Source of the DNA: Symbiodinium natans | Lineage: Eukaryota > Sar > Dinophyceae > Suessiales > Symbiodiniaceae | Direction: 5' to 3' | NCBI GenBank assembly: GCA_905221605.1 | Contig: CAJNDS010002146.1 | Span: 124,001-188,000, forward strand | DNA: 64,000 nucleotides | Shown here: piece after piece, positions 45,385-57,762 of the stretch | Position numbering within the stretch: the stretch's first letter is position 1 | Layout: each line of letters starts with the position of its first letter | Translations under genes and position numbers: made by a program | The notes under the pieces: model-generated | The model's database searches: none | The model's input: the letters and a program-made list of their open reading frames with translations, nothing else | Told to the model about the DNA's origin: nothing

Positions 45385-48300
45385 TTTAGGGCGTTTTTTG
45401 TCTTAGGGTTTCGGGTTTCGGGTTTCGGGTTTCGGGTTTGGAGGGCTTGGGGGGTGGAACCCTGGACCGACGTTTCAGTGGAGGGCTTTGCAGGCTTTGG
45501 GGCCTTTTTCAGTTTAGATTTCCCCCAGACCCCAGGGTTTTTCCTTTAGAGGCTCTTGATGGGCTTTAGGCAATTTGGGGGTTTTCGGGTTCAACCCTAC
45601 CAACCAACCCGGAAACCCAAACCAAAGACCCGAACACCTCAGGGGGAGTGCAACACTTAGGGCTTATTTAGGGTCTGGGGGGGCGGAGACATCAAGGTTG
45701 GGCACTGGAAGGTGGGAGATTTGGGGTTGTTGGGGTTCTTGGAGGTTTCTGAATTCGGCCTGCACATCTGTGACAAGCGTGTACAAACCTGACACTGAAC
45801 GCCCCCAAAAACCCACCAAAAACTCCCCACTCTGAACCCCGAAACTCGAAACCCCCCCGTGGGCCCCCCCCGCGTCCTCGGCCCGGAAGTAGCCCCGGAG
45901 GTGCTCTCGGAGGTTGGCGCGGTAGGCGCTCACCAGGAAGCTGTTCAGTGGCCGCGGGGCCTTTTTCTGACAACAGGCCAGTTAGGGCTTCTGGGGGTTT
46001 GGAAGGTTTTGCTTTTATGTTTGTTTCTTGGGTCAGGCTCGCTTGGGGTTTAGGCTGGGCTGGGGGTTGCGGGCTGCAGCTCTGCTCGCTGCCCTCTTCT
46101 TTGAGACCGGCTCCCTTTTGGGGCCCCTGGAACATGAACCGCTCACGAGTAGCGTAAATGATCCTCTGCCCAAGCACTGCATGCAAAAACCCAAACGTGC
46201 TCCAGCTCCCGCGGCTTCCTTCTCGCTCAGCGGGACTAGTATCGCCAGGTCCGCATCTGCATCGCGCCATTCCAAAAGCCTGGGGGATGCACGCGACTTC
46301 TAGTTGACCACCAAAGCCGCGCGGCCCTACATGACGCCTCTTTTTGTCCTATTGTTTTGGGTCCTACATTTACATCTTACACGGCCCGATCAAGATCCGA
46401 CTGCCCTTTTTACCCGCACATTCCAAGCCTGGCTCTGGGTTGCCCTAAACTATGTTTGGCACAAGGACCCAATGTTCGAGGTCCTGTAAATCGTCAGCAA
46501 CCCGGAAAGGATCGATCTCCAAGAAAAAACCCCCTCGGTCTCCCAAAACCCTGGCCGAAAGTGGTGGCAAAGCTGCTGGCTGCGAGTGAGGATAAGCCTG
46601 GGTGGACAAAGTTCTCTCGGCCTACATCTGCTTGGAGGGATTCGCAGTCTTCAGGCTCAGGGGTTTTGGGTTCAGCGTGGGGTTGGTTCATGGACAGTCT
46701 CTCTTGCCTCCAGCTTAGCGCATCTAAGAAGCATGGCTGTTCGCAAGCCTGCACGTGCATCTTCTTCTTCTTCTTCTTCTTCTTCTTCTTCTTCTTCTTC
46801 TTCTTCTTCTTCTTCTTCTTCTTCTTCTTCTTCTTCTTCTTCTTCTTCTTCTTCTTCTTCTTCTTCTTCTTCTTCTTCTTCTTCTTCTTCTGTTTTAAGT
46901 TTTGCCGCCGGATAAAGCTGGATGAGAACATCCCCTTCGCAAAAATCTCGGGAAAGCCAAGTTGGGCTGATTTTCAGTCCTACATGCAGCTCATGCCTTC
47001 CGGGTGCTGCGACGCACGCTCTTTGCAGATCATGCAATAGAAAAGTGCAGGGTACCTCTGCTGTGTTGGTACCTGGTTTGGATGTAAGCATGCAGGCGCC
47101 ACCTCCTGAATCCGCCCCGGGCCCTAAAACCCTCAAAGCCTGCGGCCTAGAGAACAAAAGCTAAGGGGCACATAGGTGTCGTTGGCTGGCTGACCTCGGC
47201 CAACCAAAAACAAACATGCAGAGAGGGGGGGCACGGAGACACATGTGGCGTGATTCTTTGTTGGAGCAAGCCCTTCTTGGAGCAGGCTTGCGGGGGGTCT
47301 CGCCGGGGATGCTGAACCGCTAGAAGGTCCTGAGCCCTGAGCATCAGCAACCCGAAACCCGAAACCCTGAGCCCTAACGGTCCAGGCCACTGTTAGTCAG
47401 GTCCATAGCGATGTGCCCGCCCACATCTAAGCCAAAGTCGCTCACCTGGTTTTCGGCTTCAAACAGAAAGGCGGGGTTCATGGCCTCAGGGTTTAGAGGT
47501 TTAGGGTGGGGGCTGAGGGTGAGAGAATTTCCGAGTAGGTAAAACGAGGGGTGTATATAAGTAGGGTACCTCTACCCATATCCTTGGGGCACTAGAAGCC
47601 CTACCATGAACCTTCAAGATGGGCCTTGAGGCACAGGGCCTTAGGAAGCCCAGGGCTGCGGACTGACCCAAGGGGAACAACCGAGGGCTTACAGGCACTC
47701 TTGACCCCTCAACCCTCAACCAGAAACCCCCGCAACCTCTCAACCCTAAACCCGGAATATATGAAGCAAGGCGAAGCTGAAGGTAAAAAGGCCCGACGGT
47801 TTGAGGGTGTGTGAGGTTTGGGGAGTAAGCGTAGCCCTTTGCCGCTGCACGTACAAGGCACCAACCACGAGGCGATGTTGTTGCTCATCTGGAAATTCAC
47901 TTGCCTGTGTGCCGAGGCTCTTGCAGAAGAAAAGCTTCGGAACTGTTCTAGATTATTCTAGGCGTAGCGCACGCGCGGGTGCGTGTGCGCATGTGCGCAG
48001 TTGCGCGGTCTGTGTGTACCACCTGCTTCTGGTTGAAAGTTGTCACTGTGGGCTGAAGCAGCCTGGTGGGGCCTTGGGCAGTTTGTCAAGCATTGGAATT
48101 CCGACTGCTTGGAGTTTCATGGGTAGCTATGACTTCGGTTATAACTAGGGCAACAAGGCCAACAACAGCTATAAAAGGCTATAACCTCTTTGGGGTAATT
48201 ATGACTTATGACTCTAGCTGAAAAACATAACGCCATGAACCTTCCAGCAGGGCTGAGGCTTTAGGAGGCGTAATTGAGTAGCCAAGCCACACCTGCACAG

Positions 48301-51300
48301 CATCTGCGCTATACATGCAAAGGTAGGCCAAGCACCATACCTGCGCTGTCCATCGCAGTTCTGGAAACTAGCACTGGGGGCAGATTCCGCGCTGGGTATT
48401 AGGCTCTACTCTCTTGAAAAGCACCTTTGCCATTCCAGCCCAGTTGTACCGAGGGTGCCACTGGTGCTGGTACTGGAGGTTGTGGCTTGCCGTGTTCGAG
48501 CTAGAAACTACAGCTGGTAAGGGCATGAAACTGCATCAACGCGACCCTCATTGCATCAACTTCTTGGGTATGCCGCTGAAACTGAACCAGCCTGTATCCC
48601 CAAGCAAAGAGGTTGATTTCGAACCGCACGGGCCTGCAAAGATCTTGCCTGCGACCTGCCGTGTCCAGACACGTCTGCTGTCCACGTCATCTGCGCCTGT
48701 CTACAGATCACCCATGGCGGCCATGGCAGGTTGAGGCAGACCTGGTGAAAGAGAATGACTCAGGGCTTAGGAGTGTAGGGTGGGGGAGGACGACGTGTTC
48801 TTAAGCTGCGATCTTGCCCTTATCTATCTCCAAGCTAGAGCTCGACGCAACAACGTCCACCATCTCATCGTCAGCTGTCGTGGCAAGTGAAGTGTTGCTA
48901 TGCGCTGTCGGCTGCCGCTGTTCACTCATCAGTTTGGGTCAGATTGGAGCACTACAGAAGGCCAGGAACCCGGATCACAGAGCCATGGTCAATTCTCCAA
49001 ATTAAGTCCCTTTTCAGGCATAGACAGGAGGCGCCGTGGCATACTAGGACCCCGAAAAAGACGCATGGAAGAAAACCCTGCACAGAATCACCGATTCGTG
49101 GGGGTCAGGGGCTGGCGCTGCAGAGCCTAAGCCCTTCAAGGTATCCTCTTTTTGAGGTCTTTTCTGGCACCCCGTAAGGACAAGGAATAAGGGTACCACC
49201 TGAAGGTCTCAGTGCTTGCCAAAGTTCAGGTTCAGGTTCTGGGGACTCAGGGATCAGGGCCCCAGAACCTAACACCCGCCCCCGGCTCCCTGCCAATTTC
49301 CCTGTGGCACGCCTCACCACCAAATCACCGCCCAGTCCTACGGCAAACCATTTATCATGCCATTAACGGTTGTAAGAAGAATTCCTGGTATTCCTACATG
49401 CTCATGGCATGACTAAGAACATCGCGCACGCTGGCTTCTTTGTCCGGCGCCGGTCCTTTCAAGCCATCTGCGTGCCGGATCCCTACATATTAACCTGCGG
49501 GGCTGCCTCTTGGCTTTACAAGGTTCGGGGTTGAGGGTTGAGGGGTTTTTCTTCGCTGAGGCTTCAACTCACCGGGTTTCGGGGTTTGTGCTGTATAACG
49601 CGAGCGTGTCACCGGTTTGGGGTTTATAGGGTTTGTAGGGCTGCTAGGGTTTGCAGGCTTTCATCGGGCTCATAAGCTGTCACAGGACCTCTGGGGAGCA
49701 CAGGGCCCCGACTCAAGCTTCCCGAACTTGGGGGGATGGGTTTGCACAAGGCCGGATTCCGAGAAACTGACCGTGACTCCGCCGCGAGAAAGAGTAGGCT
49801 CCGGAGCCCACTTAGGGCTTTTTGGGTTTGGGGCCTCCTTGAATCCTTTCGAGAGTTAGAGCTTGGGGTTTTCGGGTCCAGATGCGTTGTGCCTCTGGCA
49901 GGCGGCCCACACGGTGAATTAGCACTGGCCATGGGTCTCTTCAGCCTACACAACACAAGCCCCTTTTAGCCATGCTTAGCCCTAAACCCTAAAGAGCTCT
50001 TCTTCGAAGCTGGAGGAGCAGCCTTCAACTACGGAAAAAGACCCATGCCTGCATCGACTCTGCGTGTAGATAACGCAGCGTGCTGACCTTAAAATTCAAG
50101 TCACGCGCGAAGAAGCGCAATCCCTTGTCCAGTGAACCCTCTAGACCCCTAACTCTTGGAGTTCACTGAGGTGCCTTGGACCAGTGGCCACACAAAGCCC
50201 GTGCTTCAACCCCCCACTTACCCACGAAGTTGTGCTTCAGTTCGTGCATTAAGACTCGAAGCGCGAAGATGAGGCACTTTTGCACAAGGTGACGTTTTCA
50301 CTGCCTTTAGGGAATCTAAGGCTTCACGCACAACAACTTATGACACTACGCGGTTTGAGAGCATGTTGAAGACAAAAACTCGGTGGCTGATGCCTCTCTG
50401 ATGGCAATAATTTGGGTCGGACTTGGGGCGTAGCTTGACGGTCCTTTGGAGGCTGCTGAAGTTGGGGTCGCCTCGCAGTGAAGCCTAACACCCTCCGGCG
50501 CTTTGGGGTTGGAGCTTCCGCGACTTCCTCTGCCGTATCCGGCTTGTTTGGGTTCAGGGGTTCAGGGCTTCAGGGGCGGCCCGCTCTCAACTCGGGAGGC
50601 AGCCAATTCAGTGATACCGCAGAGATCGGCCTGGGCTCGAGCACAGGGAACCAGCCACAGTCTGGGTGAGGCAGTCTCCGTAGGACCCCAACACCAAGCT
50701 GACGATCTCCCTACTAAGCCAGCAATGAAAGCGTAGAAACACAAAAAGTCCTGACAACACCCTAAACCCATGCAGTATGCTGATGTATTGTGATTGGGGC
50801 AGCTTTCGCTGCGCACCTCTTCTGCCAGCTTTTCGCGCGGTCCCCACAGGTTGGAAGCCCACCGACGGCCACCGAACGGTTCGGTTCGGGCATACAACCG
50901 TCTTACTGAGAGTCAGACGCTTAGGTCCAATATTGCAGGAGGGTGTGTTTCTCAGGTATATCAGCGACCCCTTAGGCTCACGCGAATGCAAACTGCAGGG
51001 CAAGGGTCCAACATCTCATTGCACAGCAGCCTTCCCATTCCCCACACCCACGGGCTCTGGTACTCTGTGCCCACTCTTACAGAGCCTCCGCAGACAACGC
51101 AGATGTGGTTGAGAACGCCGTGGAGAGAAAGAAAAAAACAAACGACAAAAACAAAGATAAAGCGAAGGACCTTCGCAACTCATCTGCAAAATCTGAGCGG
51201 AAGGTTCGTGGCTAGGGTTTCTCACTTGCCTTCCTCCCCAACACCCATGAAGTGGCACGGCGGGGGTCGGCAGACCGAAAGGTTCGTGGCTGGCAATGAC

Positions 51301-51420
51301 CAAACACAAGTCATACCCCCACAACACAACTAGTGATGTAACCACCCAGAAAAAATCAACCAGCTTTTGCTGTAGTTACCCTGGTTTAGATTGCCAGCTA
51401 TTGCTACCAGCACCTTGGGT
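45385..51420. other. Mostly unassigned; CTT microsatellite and scattered coding-like segments
   Basis: Minus-strand segments at about 45.85-45.95 kb (LNSFLVSAYRANLREHLRGY) and 47.38-47.48 kb (PAFLFEAENQVSDFGLDVGG) look coding but have no confirmed borders. The interval also holds a GTTTCGGG run (45403-45437), a purine-pyrimidine alternating patch (about 47965-48010) and CCATGAACCTTC-family copies at 47601 and 48231. No family was recognised. Confidence 0.4.
46761..46890 (+). repeat. CTT microsatellite (about 43 units)
   Basis: An uninterrupted CTT/TTC tract of about 130 bp is followed by TGTTTTAAG. It reads as poly-Ser, poly-Phe or poly-Leu on plus and poly-Glu, poly-Lys or poly-Arg on minus, which creates long spurious open frames on both strands. 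A pyrimidine tract ending in an AG could act as a plus-strand splice acceptor, but this is speculative. Confidence 0.95.
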
Positions 51421-51648
51421 CCCCAGTAGAGACCACACGAAAACCCAGAGTCCAGACCCTTTCAGCGCCTTAGATGACCTATCTGATGCAAGGGCCTGGT
51501 CAGAGGCGGCGGCGGAGAAGACCGTTTACGGAGAGCTTGTCGGACCTTTTGCTGTGCGTTTGGGCTTGAGAGGGTTGGGGTTCTCAAGTTTGAGATTAAG
51601 GGGTTCTTTAGGGTTCTCAGGGTTTGCTTTGCCACCTGCTGGGTTCAG

Positions 51649-51737
51649 GAATCCAGGGACCTACACTTTCGTGTTCGAGCGTGTGCTCTACAAGGTGAAG
51701 TTCGGCTCGGCCTCAGAGACTTCTGGGATTGCACAAG
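51649..51737 (+). CDS. Candidate plus-strand exon, unknown protein
   Basis: The block of 1 nt plus 29 codons plus 1 nt has an acceptor after GCCACCTGCTGGGTTCAG and a canonical donor (CAAG|GTATCGG). The peptide NPGTYTFVFERVLYKVKFGS reads as paired beta strands. A second plus-strand segment (DPFSALDDLSDARAWSEAAA, about 51.45-51.55 kb) may be the preceding exon. If real, this is the only gene on the plus strand with decent support. The acceptor tract contains the TTGCCACCTGC motif that recurs through the window. Confidence 0.4.
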
Positions 51738-54618
51738 GTATCGGAATTTGGGGTGGAGACTCAACAGGCCTGAACGGCTTAGGGCTTAGGGAGTTTAGGA
51801 CTCAAAATGCCAGCTTTAGGTCTCAGCGACTTCCAGCGCCCGCCGGGTGTCCGCAGAGACTTGGCGTGGGAGGCCGGCGAGGGCGTCAGCGTGCGCCCTT
51901 CCTGCACAGGCCCCGAAGCCTACGCCCTCTCAACTCTAAAACCCTACACCCCGCAACACCCTAAAGACCAAGTTTAACAAAACCCAAAAGCCAATGCCGG
52001 GTCAGAAGTAGGGCAGCTGTAGCTACAGAAAGCCTCGTTTGGGCCATGTGTAACCCAAGTAAAACTCCCAACAAGCCTCCCAAACCCGCCCCCCGCCCCC
52101 AACTCGGGAGGGGGGAGGGGAAGGGGAAGGGAGCCGGGGGAACCTAAACCCCTGAACCCTGAAGTTGGGGGGAAGTGGCGGCGTTGGGGGTTGTCGGCCT
52201 CAGAAAGCATCGTGGCTTCAAGGGACTTCGACATCTGTGCGACCACCTCCGAGATCGTTTCTTTAGGGTTTAGAGCTCAGGGCCCGGGGTTTTAGGCCTC
52301 ATGGTTTAAGGTGGGGCTTAAGCCTACGCTCCTGAAGATGGGGCTTGGCGATCACTTCAGGGCAATGTGACAGCAGAACCTGTAAAGAGAACTCTGACTT
52401 CCGTCTAAAGGGATGGGGCATGTCACAGTTGAACATCGTGATTGAACCTTGTGGTTCGACAGTCAAGGCTCGGGATGGGGAGAGGGGGGGTCCTTGCTCT
52501 AGTGCACTCCTCATGTCCAGCTTTTCCCGGCTCGTGCTCTTTGACACAGACTGTCAGCCGTGCTGCTTGATCACCACAAGCCTGTGGCACGGACTGAAAC
52601 TTCTGCGCCGCAAGGTTCTTCGGCGTAGCTCGGGTGAAGGGGGTAAAATGTTCAAGGCTTTGGGTGAGCTCCATAAACCTGACAACCTTTTTGCACGGAC
52701 TCCTTATAAACTACACCCCTAACCTCGTGGCAGGGATGTACCGCTCAAGACTTCTGCCGCAAAGAGGCTCTGCGAAGTGCACTGCAAACACTTTCCGGAG
52801 CTTCTGAAGAAATTCCTCTTGCTATCCCAGATTTCCAGACCTCCCGATGAAAGAGGTGCAAGGGTTCAACATTGAACTCCACCCAGCCTGTAGGCTGCTG
52901 AGTGGGGCCAGTTTCTGGCACAAGTTGGCTTCACGAAACTCGACATACCCTGGCTGGGTTCGCTGTAATCTAGAGTGGCACAGATTGGAATACCTTGGTC
53001 TGCTGCTGCCGCGTCCACGCTGAGGCGCCTTCCAGACCAGGCTAAGAGAAATACCCTCAGAACTCGCAGGCCGCAAGCCGTCGCCGAGCTCAAGGTGTTG
53101 GAGCCTTGCAACTTTTGCATTCTACACCCCTGCAGAACGGCAGATACCACAGTTCCATTCCAAAAAGACATATCAACAACAAACCGGCAACACAGGAACT
53201 CCCACGGGAAAATGTTCTGATAGTTCAAGCCGTAGGGCCTTAGGGTTTACTCTTGGATGGTAAGCTTCAAGTCTTCAGGGCGTGACAGGCTTCAGAGCGC
53301 AGTTTGTCCCGCAAGGTCCCAAAAGGCAATAGGGAGCCCAACACACTCTTCAGCAAAACCCCCTGGCTGCCCCCTGGCTCATGGATCCCAAGGGATGTGG
53401 TTCCATTCATCGCCCTTGTTTACGCACACAGAACCCGGCGCATCTACCCTGTCTTGGAGCTCCCCGAAGCCCCCCCAAACCCTGAGGACAAAAGGAAGTG
53501 GTAAGGCTTCGGCCCGCTGCTTCACTGCGATCCCCAGCTCCCAGCGGCATACAGGGAACGTGCCCGCGAAACTCCAGGTACAGAGCTCCTGCGACCGGCT
53601 GTGACCGCTGGGCGGGGCCAAATGCCAAAGAAACCCTCGACTAAAATGACCAAAAGGGTCTGTCTGGGCAAGACGCGGGACTTAGACTCGACAGGTTGAC
53701 GTCACTTTTCAGGGTCTCTGCGTAGGGCCCCATGCTGCTAGGTCTAAAGGAATGGTGTCGAGGGGTGGCGGATGGAGGTGTTGGCTGCTTCTTGGGGGCC
53801 CCGAGGGCTGATGAGTTTGCACAGTGCAGATCCAAGGCAGGTAAGGGTGCAGGTTAGAGAGTGTAGTGCTTGAGGGCTTTTGGGGGATATAGTTCCGGCT
53901 TGAGGCAGGTGTGCTCTTTAAGCACTCAGGGTTTAGGCGACTGAAACCTGCGAGGGTAAAGGGTTTGAGTTTGCTTTGCTCAGCAAAAAGCAGGCTTGGG
54001 TGGGCGCCTCCCAATTCGCCAGTGTCATGCTCGCTCCCAGGCCTACCGAAAGACCCATGGCAAGGGCCAGGAGTTGAGGAGACTTGCTAGGAATTTTGAC
54101 CTTGCGGAATAACATTCTCCTTGCAAAAGGGTCCTGAACCCATGGCTGCGCCGACAGGAGCTTGATGGAGTCCCGATTGCAGTGGCAGACCCTGGGGCAG
54201 GCAGGGCAGAACCAGAAACTTGTACCCCAATCCTAGAATAAGCCTCAGCTCGAAAATGCACCGTCTGGGTAGATTCAGGCTCTGTGAGGTGGCAGCATTT
54301 GGCTTCCAGCAAAAAGACGCGGACAAGGCGGGGTCTAGCACTCAACACTAGGCGCAAAGCTTCCTGGCGCCGCTGCGCGCCACTACTGCTCTATGTAACT
54401 CCAGCACTTTTATACATAAAAGAACCAAAAGCCACCGTGCTGCAGTGGAGGAGCCAGGCAGGACTCACAGCGTGCTGCAGCACCCGAAGCAAGGAGAACT
54501 CCTTGCAAAATCTCCAAGGCATGAGTCGATTTGAAGGTTGCAGGTTCAGGCTTCAGGGCTCCGGTAGGTGTAGTAGGTGTCTGAACTCCACCGCTAAAGG
54601 CACTGCCAAAGCCGGGAC
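51738..54618. other. No confident gene
   Basis: Open frames on both strands at 52.3-52.7, 52.8-53.2, 53.25-53.6 and 53.7-54.4 kb have protein-like composition but conflict with each other. The 3' exons of the SAM methyltransferase should lie in the right part, but I could not fix them. Telomere-like content is low here. Confidence 0.35.
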
Positions 54619-55510
54619 CCCAGAGGTCCGACAGCACGTGCTCCGAGAAGTAGACGCGGCCACCAGGCTTGAGATGCGCATCCACCGCCTGGAAGAAGCC
54701 CTGCCACAGAGAGGGAGGGCACACCCGCTTGGAGGCGCATGGGTGATAGTTAGAACTGGTTCAATCCTTCTATAGGACACCTCGATCCTACGTAGAACTC
54801 TAACTACTCACACGTCGCATCGTCAAGCACGTCTCCAAAACCCCTCAAAAAATAAACAAAAACCAAGCGCAACAGACCCATGAGCCCGCAAGCAAGGTTG
54901 AGAAGGGAGGGTCGAGAGGCATTGCAACAGGCAGGCAGGCAAGGAGGCTTTCACAAGAACCTTTGAAGCCGCTTCCCCATTTAGCCCCAAAGCCTGCCCC
55001 CTGATACACTAAGCTCCAAACCTTAAGGCTTTCTTGAACGTGTAGCTGAGGGTTTCCGCTACTTGAGCCTTTGTCGACCTAGGTTCCTTTTGCGGGGGCC
55101 TGTGTTCCAAAGAATTTGGCCGCCTTGGGTTGCTTTAGGGGACTCGCCTGCATTTCCCGACTCGGAATCAGCTTCCCGAAAGCTACCTAGACCTAGGCAT
55201 CCACAGCTCCGCCCAAATTGCCTTCTGACACGGCACCTCGCACAGGACGGTCCCTCAGCACGTGCATGATTTAGGATTCTGCTTCTCAGGGTGTCACGGT
55301 TAGGGTTTAGGCGGTTCAGGGGGATCTTTTTGAAATTGGTGAGGATTGAAGTCTCTAGGTCCCCAGGTCTCGTGTTGAAGAACCCTAAGTCTAACCCGGT
55401 TGCTGTTGCCTTCGGGTCAGAAACCCCTAAGCCCTTACTGTAGGGCGCCCACCTCAACCAGCCAAGCGGCCAAAAACGATGCTGTCAAACTGTTCCGACT
55501 GCGGGAGGTC
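54619..55510 (-). CDS. Class I SAM-dependent methyltransferase (fragmentary, two exons seen)
   Basis: Two exons identified on the minus strand. At about 55478-55510 the frame reads EDLPQSEQFDSI, matching the segment after motif I in which an acidic residue and FD-V/I precede strand 4. It ends at a GT donor (AGCATC|GTTTTTGG). At 54619-54700 (acceptor CTGTGGCAG|GGC) the frame reads FQAVDAHLKPGGRVYFSEHV, the post-III signature of Methyltransf_11/METTL7-type enzymes (xxLKPGGxxxxxEH), then a Trp-Gly-Pro segment. These enzymes methylate small molecules or thiols with S-adenosylmethionine. Motif I (the Gly-rich loop) and the exon between these two were not found, so the gene could be real but incompletely parsed, or partly decayed. 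Confidence 0.55.
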
Positions 55511-56647
55511 CTCTTCTCTCATCATTAGGGACTTCGGAGTTTCGAGTCTAGGCTCAGATCCCCAGCAGCCAATGCCTGGGGCTTGGGGTTTGGGGACTCG
55601 TCGCCTTGCATCTCCCCGTTGCCTTTGGAGGTTGGTTTCGGAGTTTAGCACTCTCCGACGGTCACTCTTGACTCTTGATAGTATTGATAGAGGTGTAAGA
55701 GCTTCTTGCGCGTCGTTGTGTTCTTTACCCTTCCCCTTGTCTTGATTCGGGCCCTCACAAGCACGTGCTTTTGCCATATAGTCGCCCGCACATTGAGTAG
55801 ACGCTGAAAGGCCAATGAACTTGACCTCACTCAAACGTCATCCGTTAAGGTTCGCCTATGCCATGAACATGCCCTGAACAATTGAATACGAGAACCTTGG
55901 CACCTCCAGGAAAGAGGACGTCGTCTCCACTTCCAAGCTTGGCATTTGCTTCTTTGCCACCTAGTGCACGCAGACCGCCCAAACCCTAATACCCGGAACC
56001 CTAAAAGCCTTAAGCCCTTTTGGAACAGAGACTGTGCCCTGCTGGCCGTGAACCGTAAACCTCAACCCTGAAACGCTCTTTGAAGGGAGCGGCTGTCATG
56101 CTCAATACCTTCGACCCAAACGACCCTAAAACCCTGAAGCAACAAAAACACGCTTTGAACCCGGACTCGGACAGGCTTGCTGGGTCTCCCGGACTTGCTG
56201 AATGCCAGGAAACGGAAAGCGAGATGAGACACAATCCCACGACATTCGTGAGACAAACCGTGCGTCAGGGGAGGTGCAACCAAAAAAACTGAACACTAAA
56301 CCCACCGCTCCAGAACTTATATTTTTCGGGGAGTAGGGTGCCTGTAAGGACACCTGATTGAAAGGCCGCAGTGCTATGGAACATATTTCCTGGGGAAGTG
56401 TTGGGTGTGAGAATGACTCCCACACATCTCGACGAAGCGGTAAGAGCCGTCCTCCACGATATACGATACATGGGATCTGTCTGTCTCATATAAGTAGGGT
56501 GGCTAGAAGAAGCGATGTTGAAGCTGCTGTACGACTTTGAGGTTGCTGCGTGCGGCGAAGCCCCACCATGATCTTCTCACATGCCCTTATAGTCCACTCT
56601 CAAGCCAAAACCGCACACATCCCCTAAGCCCGCTCTTAGGGGTGGAA

Positions 56648-56657
56648 AGGGGGGGGG

Positions 56658-56689
<32 letters not shown>

Positions 56690-56690
56690 T
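56648..56690 (+). repeat. Poly-G block
   Basis: A run of about 40 bases with only one A is followed by TGGTGGGC. It is prone to quadruplex formation and to sequencing error, so its true length is uncertain. Confidence 0.9.
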
Positions 56691-57094
56691 GGTGGGCATT
56701 TTTCAACCGCAAACCCCAAACCACCCCGGCCGAAAAAAAACAAAAATACCCAGCCCAAAAGCCTGTTGCTTCTGCACTTTGAACCGAAAATCCTAAACCA
56801 TAACCCCAATAGATCCGTCTTTTGCTTCCTCGGAGGTTAAAGTCTAGATTCGGCTAGATTCTAGATATAACTGGTGTCTTAAGTAAGTAGGCAAGTATCG
56901 AGATATGACTGGTGATGGCCAATATGGACGTTGTTATTATAACTGTACTTCTGGTTACCCATGAACCTTCAAGCACATCCTCCATCTGCGCGCCTCCACA
57001 TTGGCCCGGAGAGCGGAGTGGAGGTGGAGATTCGGCTCCTACTTGGAGAAAAAGCCCGGGCATGCTCGGGCTTTGTGGGTTTGCGCCTAGCAGC

Positions 57095-57130
57095 CTCGCA
57101 CGCGTGCACGCGCACATATGCGCGCATGTG
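57095..57130. other. Alternating purine-pyrimidine tract (Z-DNA-prone)
   Basis: CGCACGCGTGCACGCGCACA continues into TATGCGCGCATGTGGGTGTG, nearly perfect purine-pyrimidine alternation over more than 30 bp. It abuts the G-rich block. Confidence 0.75.
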
Positions 57131-57163
57131 GGTGTGGGTGCGGGTGGGTGGGGTGGGTGGGGT

Positions 57164-57195
<32 letters not shown>

Positions 57196-57762
57196 GGGGG
57201 GGTGGGTGGGTGGGGGGGTGGGGTGGGTGGGTGGGGTGGGTGGGGTGGGTGGGGTGGGTGGGGTGGGGGGGTGGTGGGTGGGGTGGGTGGGGTGGGGTGG
57301 GGTGGTGGGGTGGGTGGGGTGGGGTGGGTGGGGTGGGTGGGGTGGGTGGGGGGGGGGGGGGGTGGGTGGGGTGGGTGGGGTGGGTGGGGTGGGGTGGGGT
57401 GGGGTGGGTGGGGTGGGTGGGGTGGGTGGGGTGGGTGGGGTGGGTGGGGTGGGGGGGGGGGGTGGGTGGGTGGGTTTTGGGTGGTGGGGTGTGGGTGGGT
57501 GGGGGGTGGGGGTGGGGGGTGGGTGGGGTGGTGGTGGGTGGGTGGGTGGGGGTGGGGTGAGTGGGTGGGGTGGGGTGGGTGGGGTGGGGTGGGGGGGTGG
57601 GGGTGAGGTGGTGGGTGGTGGGTGGGTGGGGTGGGTGTTTGGGTGGGTGGGGTGGGGTGGGTGGGGTGGGTGGGGTGGGGGTGGGTGGGGTGGGGTGGTG
57701 GGTGGGTGGGTGGTGGGTGGGTGGGTGGGGTGGGTGCGGGTGTGGGTGTGGGTGTGGGGTGT
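57127..57762 (+). repeat. 640-bp G-rich GGGTGGGGT block
   Basis: The plus strand is almost only G and T, built from GGGT and GGGGT units with poly-G runs near 57165-57195 and 57350. Any four neighbouring G-runs can form a quadruplex, giving dozens of overlapping options. Open frames of up to 330 codons across it (Gly/Trp/Val or His/Pro/Thr) are artefacts of composition. Confidence 0.95.

Noticed and set aside
46357-47157. Plus- and minus-strand frames of 145-227 codons through the CTT tract
   Set aside because: Length comes from the triplet repeat, which cannot create stops; flanks have no recognised domain.
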